In this document: one piece after another, positions 8,614 through 17,149 of the stretch
How positions within the stretch are numbered: position 1 is the stretch's first letter
Layout: each line of letters begins with the position of its first letter
Assembly (NCBI RefSeq): GCF_001182725.1
Contig: NZ_CWHU01000005.1
Location: 186,001 to 250,000 of the forward strand
Source: Anaerococcus jeddahensis
Lineage (GTDB): Bacteria > Bacillota > Clostridia > Tissierellales > Peptoniphilaceae
Direction: 5' to 3'
DNA: 64,000 bases
Notes under the pieces: generated by a model
The model's input: the letters and a program-made list of their open reading frames with translations, nothing else
What the model was told of the DNA's origin: nothing
Database searches by the model: none
Made by a program: the position numbers and the translations under genes

Positions 8614-9951
8614 ATGTTAGAACTTTTTCAAAAATTTGTTGATTTGGGAGCAATAGTAGTGCTACCAATATTAATTTTTATATTTGGAATGATACTTGGA
8701 ACAAAAGCCAAAAAATCATTTACATCAGGTATAATTGTAGGTGTAGGTTTTGTTGGTTTAAATATGGTAATTGATTTACTTGGAAATAGTTTGGGACCTG
8801 CTGCCCAACAAATGGTAGAAAGATTTGGATTAAATTTAACAACAATTGATGTCGGTTGGCCAGCAGCTGCAGCAATTTCTTACGGAACAGTATTAGGAAG
8901 TTTAGCAATTCCTATAGGAATTGGTCTTAATATAATTTTATTATTTTTAGGACTAACAAAAACATTGATGGTAGATATGTGGAACTTTTGGCATGCAGCT
9001 TTCGTAGCATCTCTAGTATATGCAATTACTCAAGATTTTGCCCTAGGAATTTATGCAACAATAGCATATTTAACAATGATATATCTTTTAGCAGATATTA
9101 TAGCACCAAGAATTGAAAAATTTTATGGTTTTCCAAATATAACATTCCCTCACGGAACATCAGCTCCAGGATTTTTATTTGCCCTACCATTAAATTGGAT
9201 TTTTGATAGAATACCAGGATTTAACAAAATTGAAGCAGATCCAGAATCAGTCCAAAAGAAATTTGGTGTATTTGGAGAAAGTACAGTTTTAGGATTAATA
9301 ATTGGTTTAGGAATGGGAATTTTGGCAGGATATGACTTGGGAAAAATTTTACAATTAGGAGTGAAAACTTCAGCAGTTATGGTATTAATGCCAAGAATGG
9401 TTTCACTTTTGATGGAAGGTCTCGCTCCAATTTCTGAAGCAGCAAACACTTTTGTACAAAAAAGATTTCCAGGAAGAGAAGTAAATATAGGAATGGATTC
9501 AGCCCTTTCAGTTGGTCACCCAGCAGTTTTATCAAGTTCATTATTATTAGTGCCAATAACAATTCTTTTGGCTGTAGTTTTACCAGGAAATACTACACTA
9601 CCTTTTGGAGATTTGGCTACAATACCATTTGTAGTTTGCTTAATGTCTGCAGTATTTAATGGAAATATTGTACGTACAGTAGTAGGTGGATCAATATATA
9701 TGACTTCAATACTATATATAACATCTTGGGCATCACCACTTGTAACAATGGCAGCAAAGGCAGCAAAATTTGATTTGGGTGGAAACAAAAGCATAACTGC
9801 AATGGCAGAAGGTGGTTTATGGCCAACATGGTTATTTATAATGTCAGGAAAATACATGCCATGGATAATGCTAAGTATAATATTTATTGTAAGTTTAGGC
9901 GGATTATATTACGTAAACAAAATTAAAGCAAAAAAAGAAATTAAGGAGTAA
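8614..9951 (+). CDS. PTS EIIC component, galactitol family
   Basis: A 445-residue polytopic membrane protein resembling GatC. It has many hydrophobic segments and a conserved loop near FPNITFPHGTSAPG, consistent with an EIIC that binds and translocates the sugar while it is phosphorylated. The start follows AAGGGGAG, 12 bp after the EIIA gene. The gene order EIIA-EIIC-EIIB with a PRD activator is normal for this class, although the neighbouring genes point to a ketose or fructoside rather than galactitol itself. Confidence 0.88.
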   Translation: MLELFQKFVDLGAIVVLPILIFIFGMILGTKAKKSFTSGIIVGVGFVGLNMVIDLLGNSLGPAAQQMVERFGLNLTTIDVGWPAAAAISYGTVLGSLAIPIGIGLNIILLFLGLTKTLMVDMWNFWHAAFVASLVYAITQDFALGIYATIAYLTMIYLLADIIAPRIEKFYGFPNITFPHGTSAPGFLFALPLNWIFDRIPGFNKIEADPESVQKKFGVFGESTVLGLIIGLGMGILAGYDLGKILQLGVKTSAVMVLMPRMVSLLMEGLAPISEAANTFVQKRFPGREVNIGMDSALSVGHPAVLSSSLLLVPITILLAVVLPGNTTLPFGDLATIPFVVCLMSAVFNGNIVRTVVGGSIYMTSILYITSWASPLVTMAAKAAKFDLGGNKSITAMAEGGLWPTWLFIMSGKYMPWIMLSIIFIVSLGGLYYVNKIKAKKEIKE

Positions 9952-9954
9952 AAA

Positions 9955-10239
9955 ATGAAAAAATTATTAATAATGTGTGGATCAGGAATTGCAACTTCTA
10001 CAGTTGCTGCAGGAAAAGTTAAACAATGGTTAAAAGATAATAACTTAGAAGATGAAGTAAAAATTTACCAATCAAAAATAGCAGAAGAGGTTAATCATAT
10101 TGACGATTATGATGCAGTAATAACTACAACAACAGTTCCAGATAATATTAAAGACAAAGTTATATTTGGACTTCCTTTGCTAACAAATATGGGAATTGAT
10201 CAAATGTGGGATCAATTAAAGAAAGAATTGGAAAAATAA
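9955..10239 (+). CDS. PTS EIIB component, galactitol family
   Basis: A 94-residue protein with a Rossmann-like EIIB start. The phosphorylated Cys9 lies in LLIMCGSGIATST, the P-loop signature of GatB-like proteins. It starts 4 bp after the EIIC stop and is followed 2 bp later by the aldolase gene, so the genes are tightly co-transcribed. It transfers phosphate from EIIA to the incoming sugar. Confidence 0.92.
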   Translation: MKKLLIMCGSGIATSTVAAGKVKQWLKDNNLEDEVKIYQSKIAEEVNHIDDYDAVITTTTVPDNIKDKVIFGLPLLTNMGIDQMWDQLKKELEK

Positions 10240-10240
10240 A

Positions 10241-11074
10241 ATGAAAGCATCATCTCGAGAAATTTTAAAAAAAGCTCAAAAAAATTCTTATGCAGTTCCC
10301 TCATTAAATTTTATTGATGGACTAACTGCTAAAGCTTATTTAGAAGTTTGCGAGCAATTTAAAGTTCCTATGATATTATCATTTGCCCAAGCTCATGAAA
10401 AATGGCTTTCATTAGAAGATGCTGCTTGGATTGGGAAAAAAATCCAAGAAAAAGCATCTACACCAGTAGTTTTACACCTAGATCATGGCCAAGACATATC
10501 TTTTGTAAAAAAAGCAATTGAATTAGGTTTTAATTCCGTAATGATTGATGCGTCAACTCAAAGTTTTGAAAATAATATAAAAACAACAAAAGAAGTTGTT
10601 GCTTATGCTCATGAACGTGGAGTTGATGTTGAAGCAGAAATTGGTTTTGTAGGTGCAAACGAAAACTTAGAAAATCATGAAGTTGTAAATTCTATTTACA
10701 CAGAAGTCAATGATGCTGTAGAATTTGTAAAAAAAACAAATGTAGATTCACTTGCGATTTCTATAGGAACAGCCCATGGAGTTTATAAGGGAGAACCTAA
10801 AATTAATTTTGAGAGATTGTATGAAATAAGAGAAAAAGTAGAAATTCCCCTAGTTTTACACGGGGGTTCTTCTACAGGTTATGATAATTTAAGCAAATGT
10901 GTCCAAGGTGGAATAACAAAAATAAATTTATTTACAGATATGATTAATGCAGGCTTTGCTGCTATTAAAAATGAAGATGTAGTAGATTATCCATCTTTGA
11001 TTATTAAGATTAAAGAAAATATAAAAGAAGAATTAATTAAGTATTATAAAGTTTTTGGACTAATTGAAAGATAG
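10241..11074 (+). CDS. Class II fructose/tagatose-bisphosphate aldolase family protein
   Basis: A 277-residue zinc aldolase. Visible family motifs are VLHLDHGQD (first Zn ligand region), VEAEIGFVGANE (catalytic Glu region), ISIGTAHGVYKGEP and LVLHGGSSTG. It should cleave a ketose-1,6-bisphosphate or a related phospho-sugar to dihydroxyacetone phosphate and an aldehyde. Lying directly after the galactitol-type PTS genes, it fits GatY/KbaY better than the housekeeping aldolase, but substrate specificity cannot be read from sequence. A 6-phosphofructokinase or tagatose-6-phosphate kinase is not present nearby. Confidence 0.85.
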   Translation: MKASSREILKKAQKNSYAVPSLNFIDGLTAKAYLEVCEQFKVPMILSFAQAHEKWLSLEDAAWIGKKIQEKASTPVVLHLDHGQDISFVKKAIELGFNSVMIDASTQSFENNIKTTKEVVAYAHERGVDVEAEIGFVGANENLENHEVVNSIYTEVNDAVEFVKKTNVDSLAISIGTAHGVYKGEPKINFERLYEIREKVEIPLVLHGGSSTGYDNLSKCVQGGITKINLFTDMINAGFAAIKNEDVVDYPSLIIKIKENIKEELIKYYKVFGLIER

Positions 11075-11085
11075 GAGTGATAAAA

Positions 11086-11775
11086 ATGAAGATAAATTCA
11101 AAAAAACATTTCTTTGTGTTCAATCCAAAATCATATTTGTACGGTGAAAAACTAATAAAATATGCTAAAGTTGCTGACCAAATGTCAAAAAAATATCCCA
11201 ATATTGATGTTTTTGTGACAGGACCTTACGCTGATTTATATCGTTTGAAAAAGGAAACAGAAAATATAATAGTAACAGCACAACACATGGATGGAATAAA
11301 TCCAGGTCGAGGAATGGGAGCAGTTTTGCCAGAATCATTAAAAGAAGCTGGAGTGGGTGCTACATTTTTAAACCACGCTGAACATCCATTAACTTTAGCG
11401 CAAATCGCAGCTTCTGTAAAAAGAGCAAAAGAATTAGGAATAATTACAATTGTTTGTGCTGATTCAAAAGAAGAAGCCAAGGCAATAGCAACTTTGGATG
11501 TAGATATTATTTTGTGCGAGCCAACAAAATTGATAGGAACAGGAAAGACAAGCGATAGGGATTATGTAGAATCAACAAATAATTCCATTAGAGAAATAAA
11601 TCCTCATGCTCTTATAATGCAAGCGGCAGGAATAAGTACAGCAGAAGATGTTTTTAATACAATAAGCCAAGGTGCAGACGGAACAGGATGCACAAGTGGA
11701 ATTGTAAAAGCAAAAGATCCTGAACAAATGATAAGAGATATGATTGAAGCTGTTGATAAGGGAAGTAGAGTGTGA
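11086..11775 (+). CDS. Triose-phosphate isomerase-like TIM-barrel protein
   Basis: About 229 residues, closer to the short archaeal-type triose-phosphate isomerases than to the 250-residue bacterial housekeeping form. Likely catalytic residues are Lys in FNPKSYLYG, His in LNHAEHPL and Glu in CEPTKLIGTG; a phosphate-binding end is visible as QGADGTGCTSG. It probably interconverts triose phosphates made by the aldolase, or isomerises a related phospho-sugar. I choose ATG 11086 with TAGGAG upstream; the in-frame GTG at 11077 lies inside that ribosome site. Confidence 0.78.
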   Translation: MKINSKKHFFVFNPKSYLYGEKLIKYAKVADQMSKKYPNIDVFVTGPYADLYRLKKETENIIVTAQHMDGINPGRGMGAVLPESLKEAGVGATFLNHAEHPLTLAQIAASVKRAKELGIITIVCADSKEEAKAIATLDVDIILCEPTKLIGTGKTSDRDYVESTNNSIREINPHALIMQAAGISTAEDVFNTISQGADGTGCTSGIVKAKDPEQMIRDMIEAVDKGSRV

Positions 11776-11778
11776 TTT

Positions 11779-12300
11779 ATGCCAGTATATATGAAAGATT
11801 ATCAAGTAGAAAGTAAAGAAGGACAAGTAAGCTTTATAGATATCACAAAAAATGTAAAAGAGGCAATAGATTTAAGTGGTATCCAAAAAGGAATTTGTAC
11901 AGTAACTACAAGTCATACAACATGTTCAATATTTTTTGAAGAATTTACCCACGATGTAGATGAAAATGGTACAGAATTTTTGCTTCTTGATATGGACCAA
12001 TGTCTTCAAAAAATAGTTCCAAATCACGACAGCAAAGATATCTACAGATATCCAGGAGAAAAACATTACCAAGAAGTTGAATCTTGGCCAGATTTAGATA
12101 AATGGCTACCAGGAGGAGATCGTACAAAATTATGGAATGCAGACGCCCATATTAAATCTTCAATTATAGGATCAAGCGAAACATTTGCTGTAAAAGATAA
12201 TAAATTAAAAGTTGGAGTAACAGGCTACGTATATTTTGTAGATTTTGATAGGACAAGACAAAGACAAAGAAAATTTACTGTTACTGTAATTGGAGAATAA
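11779..12300 (+). CDS. YjbQ/UPF0047 family protein with an internal insertion
   Basis: A 173-residue member of the YjbQ family (a group annotated as secondary thiamine-phosphate synthases). Family motifs are VTTSHTTCSIFFEE, NADAHIKSSIIGSS and YFVDFDRTRQRQR. Usual members have about 135 residues; this one carries roughly 25-35 extra residues between the two conserved blocks, including a WPDLDKWLPGGDR segment. It lies 3 bp after the isomerase-like gene, inside a sugar PTS operon, which suggests a phospho-sugar role rather than thiamine synthesis. That role is inference. Confidence 0.75.
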   Translation: MPVYMKDYQVESKEGQVSFIDITKNVKEAIDLSGIQKGICTVTTSHTTCSIFFEEFTHDVDENGTEFLLLDMDQCLQKIVPNHDSKDIYRYPGEKHYQEVESWPDLDKWLPGGDRTKLWNADAHIKSSIIGSSETFAVKDNKLKVGVTGYVYFVDFDRTRQRQRKFTVTVIGE

Positions 12301-12340
12301 AAAGTTTTCATAATAACAATAAATAAAATTAAAATACTAG

Positions 12341-12376
12341 TTAATATATTATTAAACTGATCTTGTCTAAGCTCTG
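12341..12376 (-). repeat. Remnant end of the terminator-nested repeat
   Basis: Read on the minus strand this begins CAGAGCTTAGACAAGATCAG and continues into TTTAATAATATATT. It closely matches the CAGAGCGTAGACAAAGTCAG end of copy 4. Only one end is recognisable. It lies between the YjbQ and GH32 genes and may have contributed the upstream region of the latter. Confidence 0.7.
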
Positions 12377-12411
12377 ATGAGAATTTTTAAAAATAGAAAA
12401 GGATAAAATTT

Positions 12412-13845
12412 ATGAATAGACAGACATATATTAAGCTAGAAAAAGAAAATCAAGAATTTAGAAAAAAAGTAAATTCTGATCCAAATAGGTTGAAATTTCA
12501 TTTGATGCCACCAACAGGATTTTTAAATGACCCAAACGGTCTTTATCAAAAAGATGGATTGTACCATATTTATTTTCAGTATACCCCCTTTAATCCAGGC
12601 TGGGGTTTAAAAACTTGGGGCCATTATACAAGCTCTGATTTGCTAACATTTAAAGAAGAAGAGCCATTTTTATACCCAGACATTAACGAAGATAAGGACG
12701 GGGTTTATAGTGGGTCAGCTTTCATAGAAGATGGCAAAATTCATTTCTTTTATACAGGAAATGTTACCTACAAAGATATGGAAGGCTACGATGGAATTTT
12801 ACTTGGAAGGGAACAAAATACAATAAAAGTTACAAGCCCAGACGGTTTTAATTATGACAAAAAAAATATTGTTTTAAAAAATGAAGACTATCCTCCATAT
12901 ATGTCCTGCCATGTGAGAGATCCAAAAATATTTAAAAAAGATGGAAATTATTATATGGCAATCGGAGGAAGGATGAAAGATGATGTGGGAGGTTTGCTTT
13001 TATTCAAATCCAAAGATTTAGAAAATTTCGAATTTTTTGATATGGTTACAACAAAAGAAAAATTTGGCTATATGTGGGAATGTCCAGACCTTTTTGAACT
13101 TGATGGGAAATTAGTCCTAGTTGTTTGCCCTCAAGGAGTAAAAAAAGACGGATACAAGTACGAAAATGTCTACCAATGTGGATATTTTTTCTTAGATTAT
13201 GATTTTGAGACAAAAAAATATTCCTTAAGTGAATTTAAAGAATTAGACCACGGCTTTGATGTATATGCTCCTCAAAGTTTTTTGTATGAAAAAGGAAGAA
13301 GGATTCAAATTTGTTGGATGGGAATTCCAGATGCAGAATATACAAACGAACCAACAGTAAAATATGGTTGGAACAACGCCCTATCCATGCCAAAAGAATT
13401 AAAAATTAAAAATAATAAACTTATCCAAAATCCAATCGATGAAATAAAAAACCTACGTCTTAAAGAATATTTCTGCAAAATTGATGGATTTGAAGATTTA
13501 AAAATTAAAGACGAAATCTATGAAATGAAAGTAGACTTTGAAAAAAAAAAAGATTTTAAATTAGAAATTAGAAAAAATTTATTTTTAGAATACAAAGAAA
13601 ATCTTTTGACCCTAACAATGAATGAAAGTGGTTTTGGAAGAGATAAAAGACATATTGAAATTGAAAAAATTAAAAATATAAGAATATTTAACGATACCTC
13701 ATCAATCGAAATATTTATTAACGACGGAGAAGAAGTAATGACAAGTCGTGCCTATACCGAAAAAATTTCAAAACCAAGATTTATTACAAAAAATAAAGGA
13801 AAAATTCAATATTATCCATTAAGAGGATATGAATATATAAAATAA
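12412..13845 (+). CDS. GH32 beta-fructosidase (sucrose-6-phosphate hydrolase-like)
   Basis: A 477-residue cytoplasmic glycoside hydrolase family 32 enzyme. The nucleophile Asp lies in FLNDPNGLYQ, the transition-state Asp in VRDPKIF and the acid/base Glu in MWECPDLF. A C-terminal beta-sandwich follows, ending in an RAYTEK segment. No signal peptide is visible, so it should act on an imported, phosphorylated fructoside such as sucrose-6-phosphate. It follows the PTS operon after a 111-bp gap holding a repeat remnant, so it may have its own promoter. Function with the upstream PTS would release fructose for the aldolase branch; this link is inference. Confidence 0.88.
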   Translation: MNRQTYIKLEKENQEFRKKVNSDPNRLKFHLMPPTGFLNDPNGLYQKDGLYHIYFQYTPFNPGWGLKTWGHYTSSDLLTFKEEEPFLYPDINEDKDGVYSGSAFIEDGKIHFFYTGNVTYKDMEGYDGILLGREQNTIKVTSPDGFNYDKKNIVLKNEDYPPYMSCHVRDPKIFKKDGNYYMAIGGRMKDDVGGLLLFKSKDLENFEFFDMVTTKEKFGYMWECPDLFELDGKLVLVVCPQGVKKDGYKYENVYQCGYFFLDYDFETKKYSLSEFKELDHGFDVYAPQSFLYEKGRRIQICWMGIPDAEYTNEPTVKYGWNNALSMPKELKIKNNKLIQNPIDEIKNLRLKEYFCKIDGFEDLKIKDEIYEMKVDFEKKKDFKLEIRKNLFLEYKENLLTLTMNESGFGRDKRHIEIEKIKNIRIFNDTSSIEIFINDGEEVMTSRAYTEKISKPRFITKNKGKIQYYPLRGYEYIK

Positions 13846-13864
13846 ACTTGCCAAGTTAAATAAA

Positions 13865-13903
13865 AACTATGATTTGATAGAAAAATTCTATTGGATCGTA
13901 GTT
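13865..13903 (+). terminator. Intrinsic terminator after GH32 gene
   Basis: Long imperfect stem AACTATGATTTGATAGAA against TTCTATTGGATCGTAGTT (with G-T pairs), followed by a run of T. Confidence 0.8.
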
Positions 13904-13934
13904 TTTTTATTCTAATTTAAGAAAAAAATAAATA

Positions 13935-14104
13935 CAGAGTGTAGACAAAGTCAGCTTATCAATTAATTATTAATTAAAAATAATATTAAGCTACAACCCA
14001 TCTCGACTAAGTGAGTGAAACGAACGCACGGAGAGATCTCATGAGATTTCTCGACTCACTACGTTCGCTCGAAATGAGTGTAAATTTAGTTTGTCAACAG
14101 TCTA
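13935..14104 (+). repeat. Terminator-nested structured repeat, copy 6 (short form)
   Basis: A 170-bp copy from CAGAGTGTAGACAAAGTC to GTTTGTCAACAGTCT. It has the shared CATCTCGA ... TCGAAATG end pairing and the central palindromic block (GAGATCTCATGAGAT) but lacks the TTGATTT hairpin and tetraloop modules. Unlike the other complete copies it lies between co-directional genes, about 30 bp after a terminator, and no duplicated hairpin flanks it. Confidence 0.82.
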
Positions 14105-14451
14105 AATATTCGGATTATTTTAAATATAAAACAAGACCTAGCTTTAAATAAATTTCAAATTGTCAAGAATTTTTATAAATATTTTTACTAGCTATTGAAT
14201 AAAAAAATTTTTAATGTATTATTATTATATAATAAGTCACATTTAATATGTTTTATTTATAATTAAAACGTTTCTAAAAGTTTTTGATTTTTTATTTTCA
14301 TATAAAATTAAAAATGCGTTCGTAGGAGGGTATATTAAATACTTAATTTCTTTTTGTAAATTATAAAAATTTATTTTGCCTTAGGAATTTAAATATTAGT
14401 ATTTTATATAGGATTTTTACGAAAAATATTTAGAGGAGGAAAACGTATGGC
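14105..14451 (+). promoter_or_regulatory. Upstream region of the pilus operon
   Basis: No gene seen. The AT-rich 347 bp contain a TATAAT-like motif near 14227-14234, but no -35 box at good spacing. At 14446 an ATG gives a two-codon reading frame (ATG GCA TGA) whose stop overlaps the ATG of the pilus gene at 14452. The strong AGAGGAGGA ribosome site at about 14431 fits the first ATG better. Confidence 0.4.
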
Positions 14452-16596
14452 ATGAGAGGACTGAAAAAAATTATATCCTTATTATTAGCCTTGTTTATAA
14501 TTCTTGGAAATATTGTCCCGGCTTTTGCGGATGAAATTGTTGAATCAAAAGATAAAGAAATCATTGAACAAAGTTCTCAGTCAAATGAAGAAAATACTAT
14601 TGAGCAAAATTCTCAAATAAATGAAGAAAATCAAAAAAATAACAATTCAGAAATTGACTCTTCAAATATTCTAAACCCACCTTTAAGAAAGACGCAGGTA
14701 CTTTCTGATGATAGTAGTAAACCTGGATTTAATGAAACTAATGTTGTTGTGAGATTGAGCTTACATGGATTAAATGGAGGAAAATTTGATTTAGAAGATG
14801 TTTATCCTGATGGTTTAGAAGTAATATTAGAAGGTGAATGCATTGATGTTCATTATAAAGATTTGGTCGATGGGAAGGAAGTTATTAAAGAATTTAATGG
14901 TGAAATAAATGAAACTAGAAGTGTTGAGAAAAATGATCTAGTACAAGATATTGACTTTGGAATTCAATCTCAACTATTTTTTTCAGACTATTTAGAAGGG
15001 GATGAAGATGGTGATAAGTATTTTGAAGCCTATCCTGATCCTGACGACTCAGATAGAATAAATTCTTCTTTTGGTATTGGAGGAATAGAGTGGGTAGATG
15101 GAGTTCCAACTACTGTACTTACTTTAGATCTTTATCAAAGTCAAAATACTGAATTGATTTTTAATACCATAAACTCTAAAGGTGAAATTGTAGATAATCC
15201 AAATTTCGGAGAATTTATATATAAGATAGGTTCTGAAATCAGGACAAATAATATACCAAGTGATACGAACATTAATAAAATTGACCCTTTTGAAGGACTG
15301 ATTATAGACTCGGAAAATCTTGATAATTTTAATGGTAGCAAAACTCAGCAAGTTACTTTAAAAGATTCCAGTACAAATGGATTTATGTTTAAAGATAATG
15401 ATGAATTTGCTTATAAAATTATTCGCACTAAACAAGAAAAATTATCCAGACCTATGGAAGTAACTTTAATAAAAAAACAAAAACTTATAAAAGGAGGAGA
15501 TCGTCCAAAATATATAGATCCGATAAGCGGAGAAGAAGTTGACGATCCTGATTATGTAAAAGTTGAATTTAAAGTTAATGATCATGGATCAATTGAAAGT
15601 GGAGAATCTGTTTATTGGGTTTTAAAAGATCTTGATTTAAAAGATTCAATCAAAGCTCCAAAAGTCAAATTAGAATATGGATATGGTCTTAAGGGTTGGA
15701 ACCCTTGGTTTAATAGTGAAACTCAAAAGTATAGCCAAGATACAATCCATGTAGCTATAATTGATAAAATCAAATATTTTGATTATTTAACTTTTTCTGG
15801 AGATGTAACTACTAATAGATTTACATTTACAGATGGAAGTAGATTAGAGTTAATTGGACTTGTCGATGAATATGGAATTTACAAGAGAGATCAAATTAAA
15901 AGCTATATTGACTTTGAAAAAACTCCAGAAAGGGTAAGGGTGACCATGACAAATGGTTTAGTAGAAAATCCAGGAGTTAAGGAATTAAAAGTTCCTTTCC
16001 AGATGAAAGTTGATAATTCCTTTGGGAATGATATTCTAAAAACACAAAAAAAAGAACTTGTAAGAGAAACAACATTTCTTGCAAAAGATATTTTTGGCAA
16101 TACTTCTTGGTGGGGGATAAGATATACAATCAAAAACCAAAACACCAAGGGAACAGTTACTCCAAAAGAAAAAGAAACCTTCAAAGATATAGCTTTAACA
16201 AAAGAAGAAATTTATAAAGCTGTAGAAGATGGAGAATTTTCATATAATTCTGATGTACCAAAACAAAATAAAAGTGGAGATAATGCTCTTCATAGAGAAG
16301 TTGACGGCAAAAATCTTTTAAATTCTAAAAAAGTTAATGGATTTTCCATAAGTGATGCAGATTATAAAAAACTTGACTTTTCTAAACTCAAGGATCAAGA
16401 AGTTCCAGTTACTATAACTTATTTAGACAATTCAAAGTCTACTGTAAATGTTAAAATTAAAATCAAGGAAAATGTTCCAACTGGTCTTACCAACGATAAT
16501 AAAAATTCATCAAAAATTCTTTTGTTTGTAGGATTTGTTGGTATTGTTGTAAGTGCATTTAATTTTAGGAAAAAATTTCTAAAAAATTATGAATAA
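14452..16596 (+). CDS. Sortase-anchored surface protein, probable pilus tip/accessory subunit
   Basis: A 714-residue secreted protein. It has a signal peptide (hydrophobic core LLLALFIILG, cleavage near AFA-DE), then a low-complexity NEEN/Q-rich stretch (about residues 30-75). The large ectodomain has no family I recognise. The C-terminus carries a sorting signal: VPTGL at residues 675-679, a hydrophobic segment and a basic tail (FRKKF). The motif resembles the TPTGL of the backbone pilin, so the same class B sortase may handle both. Position corresponds to Cpa in the streptococcal FCT locus, but no thioester (Cys-Gln) signature is evident. The start overlaps a two-codon upstream frame. Confidence 0.75.
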   Translation: MRGLKKIISLLLALFIILGNIVPAFADEIVESKDKEIIEQSSQSNEENTIEQNSQINEENQKNNNSEIDSSNILNPPLRKTQVLSDDSSKPGFNETNVVVRLSLHGLNGGKFDLEDVYPDGLEVILEGECIDVHYKDLVDGKEVIKEFNGEINETRSVEKNDLVQDIDFGIQSQLFFSDYLEGDEDGDKYFEAYPDPDDSDRINSSFGIGGIEWVDGVPTTVLTLDLYQSQNTELIFNTINSKGEIVDNPNFGEFIYKIGSEIRTNNIPSDTNINKIDPFEGLIIDSENLDNFNGSKTQQVTLKDSSTNGFMFKDNDEFAYKIIRTKQEKLSRPMEVTLIKKQKLIKGGDRPKYIDPISGEEVDDPDYVKVEFKVNDHGSIESGESVYWVLKDLDLKDSIKAPKVKLEYGYGLKGWNPWFNSETQKYSQDTIHVAIIDKIKYFDYLTFSGDVTTNRFTFTDGSRLELIGLVDEYGIYKRDQIKSYIDFEKTPERVRVTMTNGLVENPGVKELKVPFQMKVDNSFGNDILKTQKKELVRETTFLAKDIFGNTSWWGIRYTIKNQNTKGTVTPKEKETFKDIALTKEEIYKAVEDGEFSYNSDVPKQNKSGDNALHREVDGKNLLNSKKVNGFSISDADYKKLDFSKLKDQEVPVTITYLDNSKSTVNVKIKIKENVPTGLTNDNKNSSKILLFVGFVGIVVSAFNFRKKFLKNYE

Positions 16597-17119
16597 GAAA
16601 GAAAAAAATTATAAAAAAAATCAAAAAGATCCTGTGACAAGAGCCTTGCTCAAACTTGCTATAAAAATTGTAAGCATTTGTTTGGTCATAGCTTTTGTAT
16701 TTACTTTTATTTTTGGAATATATAGGGTCAACGATACTTCTATGGTTCCAAATATTAGTCCAGGAGATATGATTCTTTTTTATAGGCTTGATAAAGATTT
16801 TGTTGTGGGAGAAACTGTTGTTTATTCTTACAATAAAGAAAACAAAATTGGAAGGATTGTGGCTATGCCGGGCGATGTGGTAAATATTGACGAGAAGGGA
16901 CTTGTTGTAAATAATTCCCACCAATATGAACCAAAAATTTACAAGGAAACTTTGCCATTTACTGATGGGATAAAGTATCCGGTAAAATTAAAGGAAAATG
17001 AAATATTTTTATTGGCTGATAACAGGGACAAGTCAGTCGATTCAAGATTATTTGGTCCGGTTGAAAAAAAATTTATAAAAGGAAAAATATTTACTCTTCT
17101 AAGAAAAAGGGGAATATAA
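16589..17119 (+). CDS. SipA-like type I signal peptidase homologue of the pilus locus
   Basis: A 176-residue membrane protein with one N-terminal transmembrane helix (about residues 22-45). The serine box DTSMVPN keeps Ser51, and the C-terminal box LADNRDKSVDSR is intact. The catalytic lysine box normally reads KRxxxxPGD; here it is GRIVAMPGD, so Gly88 occupies the lysine position. Streptococcal SipA proteins of FCT pilus loci are known to lack the normal dyad and act in pilus assembly. The gene overlaps the preceding one by 8 bp. It is most likely a pilus assembly factor and not a general signal peptidase. Confidence 0.85.
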   Translation: MNKKEKNYKKNQKDPVTRALLKLAIKIVSICLVIAFVFTFIFGIYRVNDTSMVPNISPGDMILFYRLDKDFVVGETVVYSYNKENKIGRIVAMPGDVVNIDEKGLVVNNSHQYEPKIYKETLPFTDGIKYPVKLKENEIFLLADNRDKSVDSRLFGPVEKKFIKGKIFTLLRKRGI

Positions 17120-17149
17120 TAAAAAATTTAACGAAAGGAAAAAGAAAAA

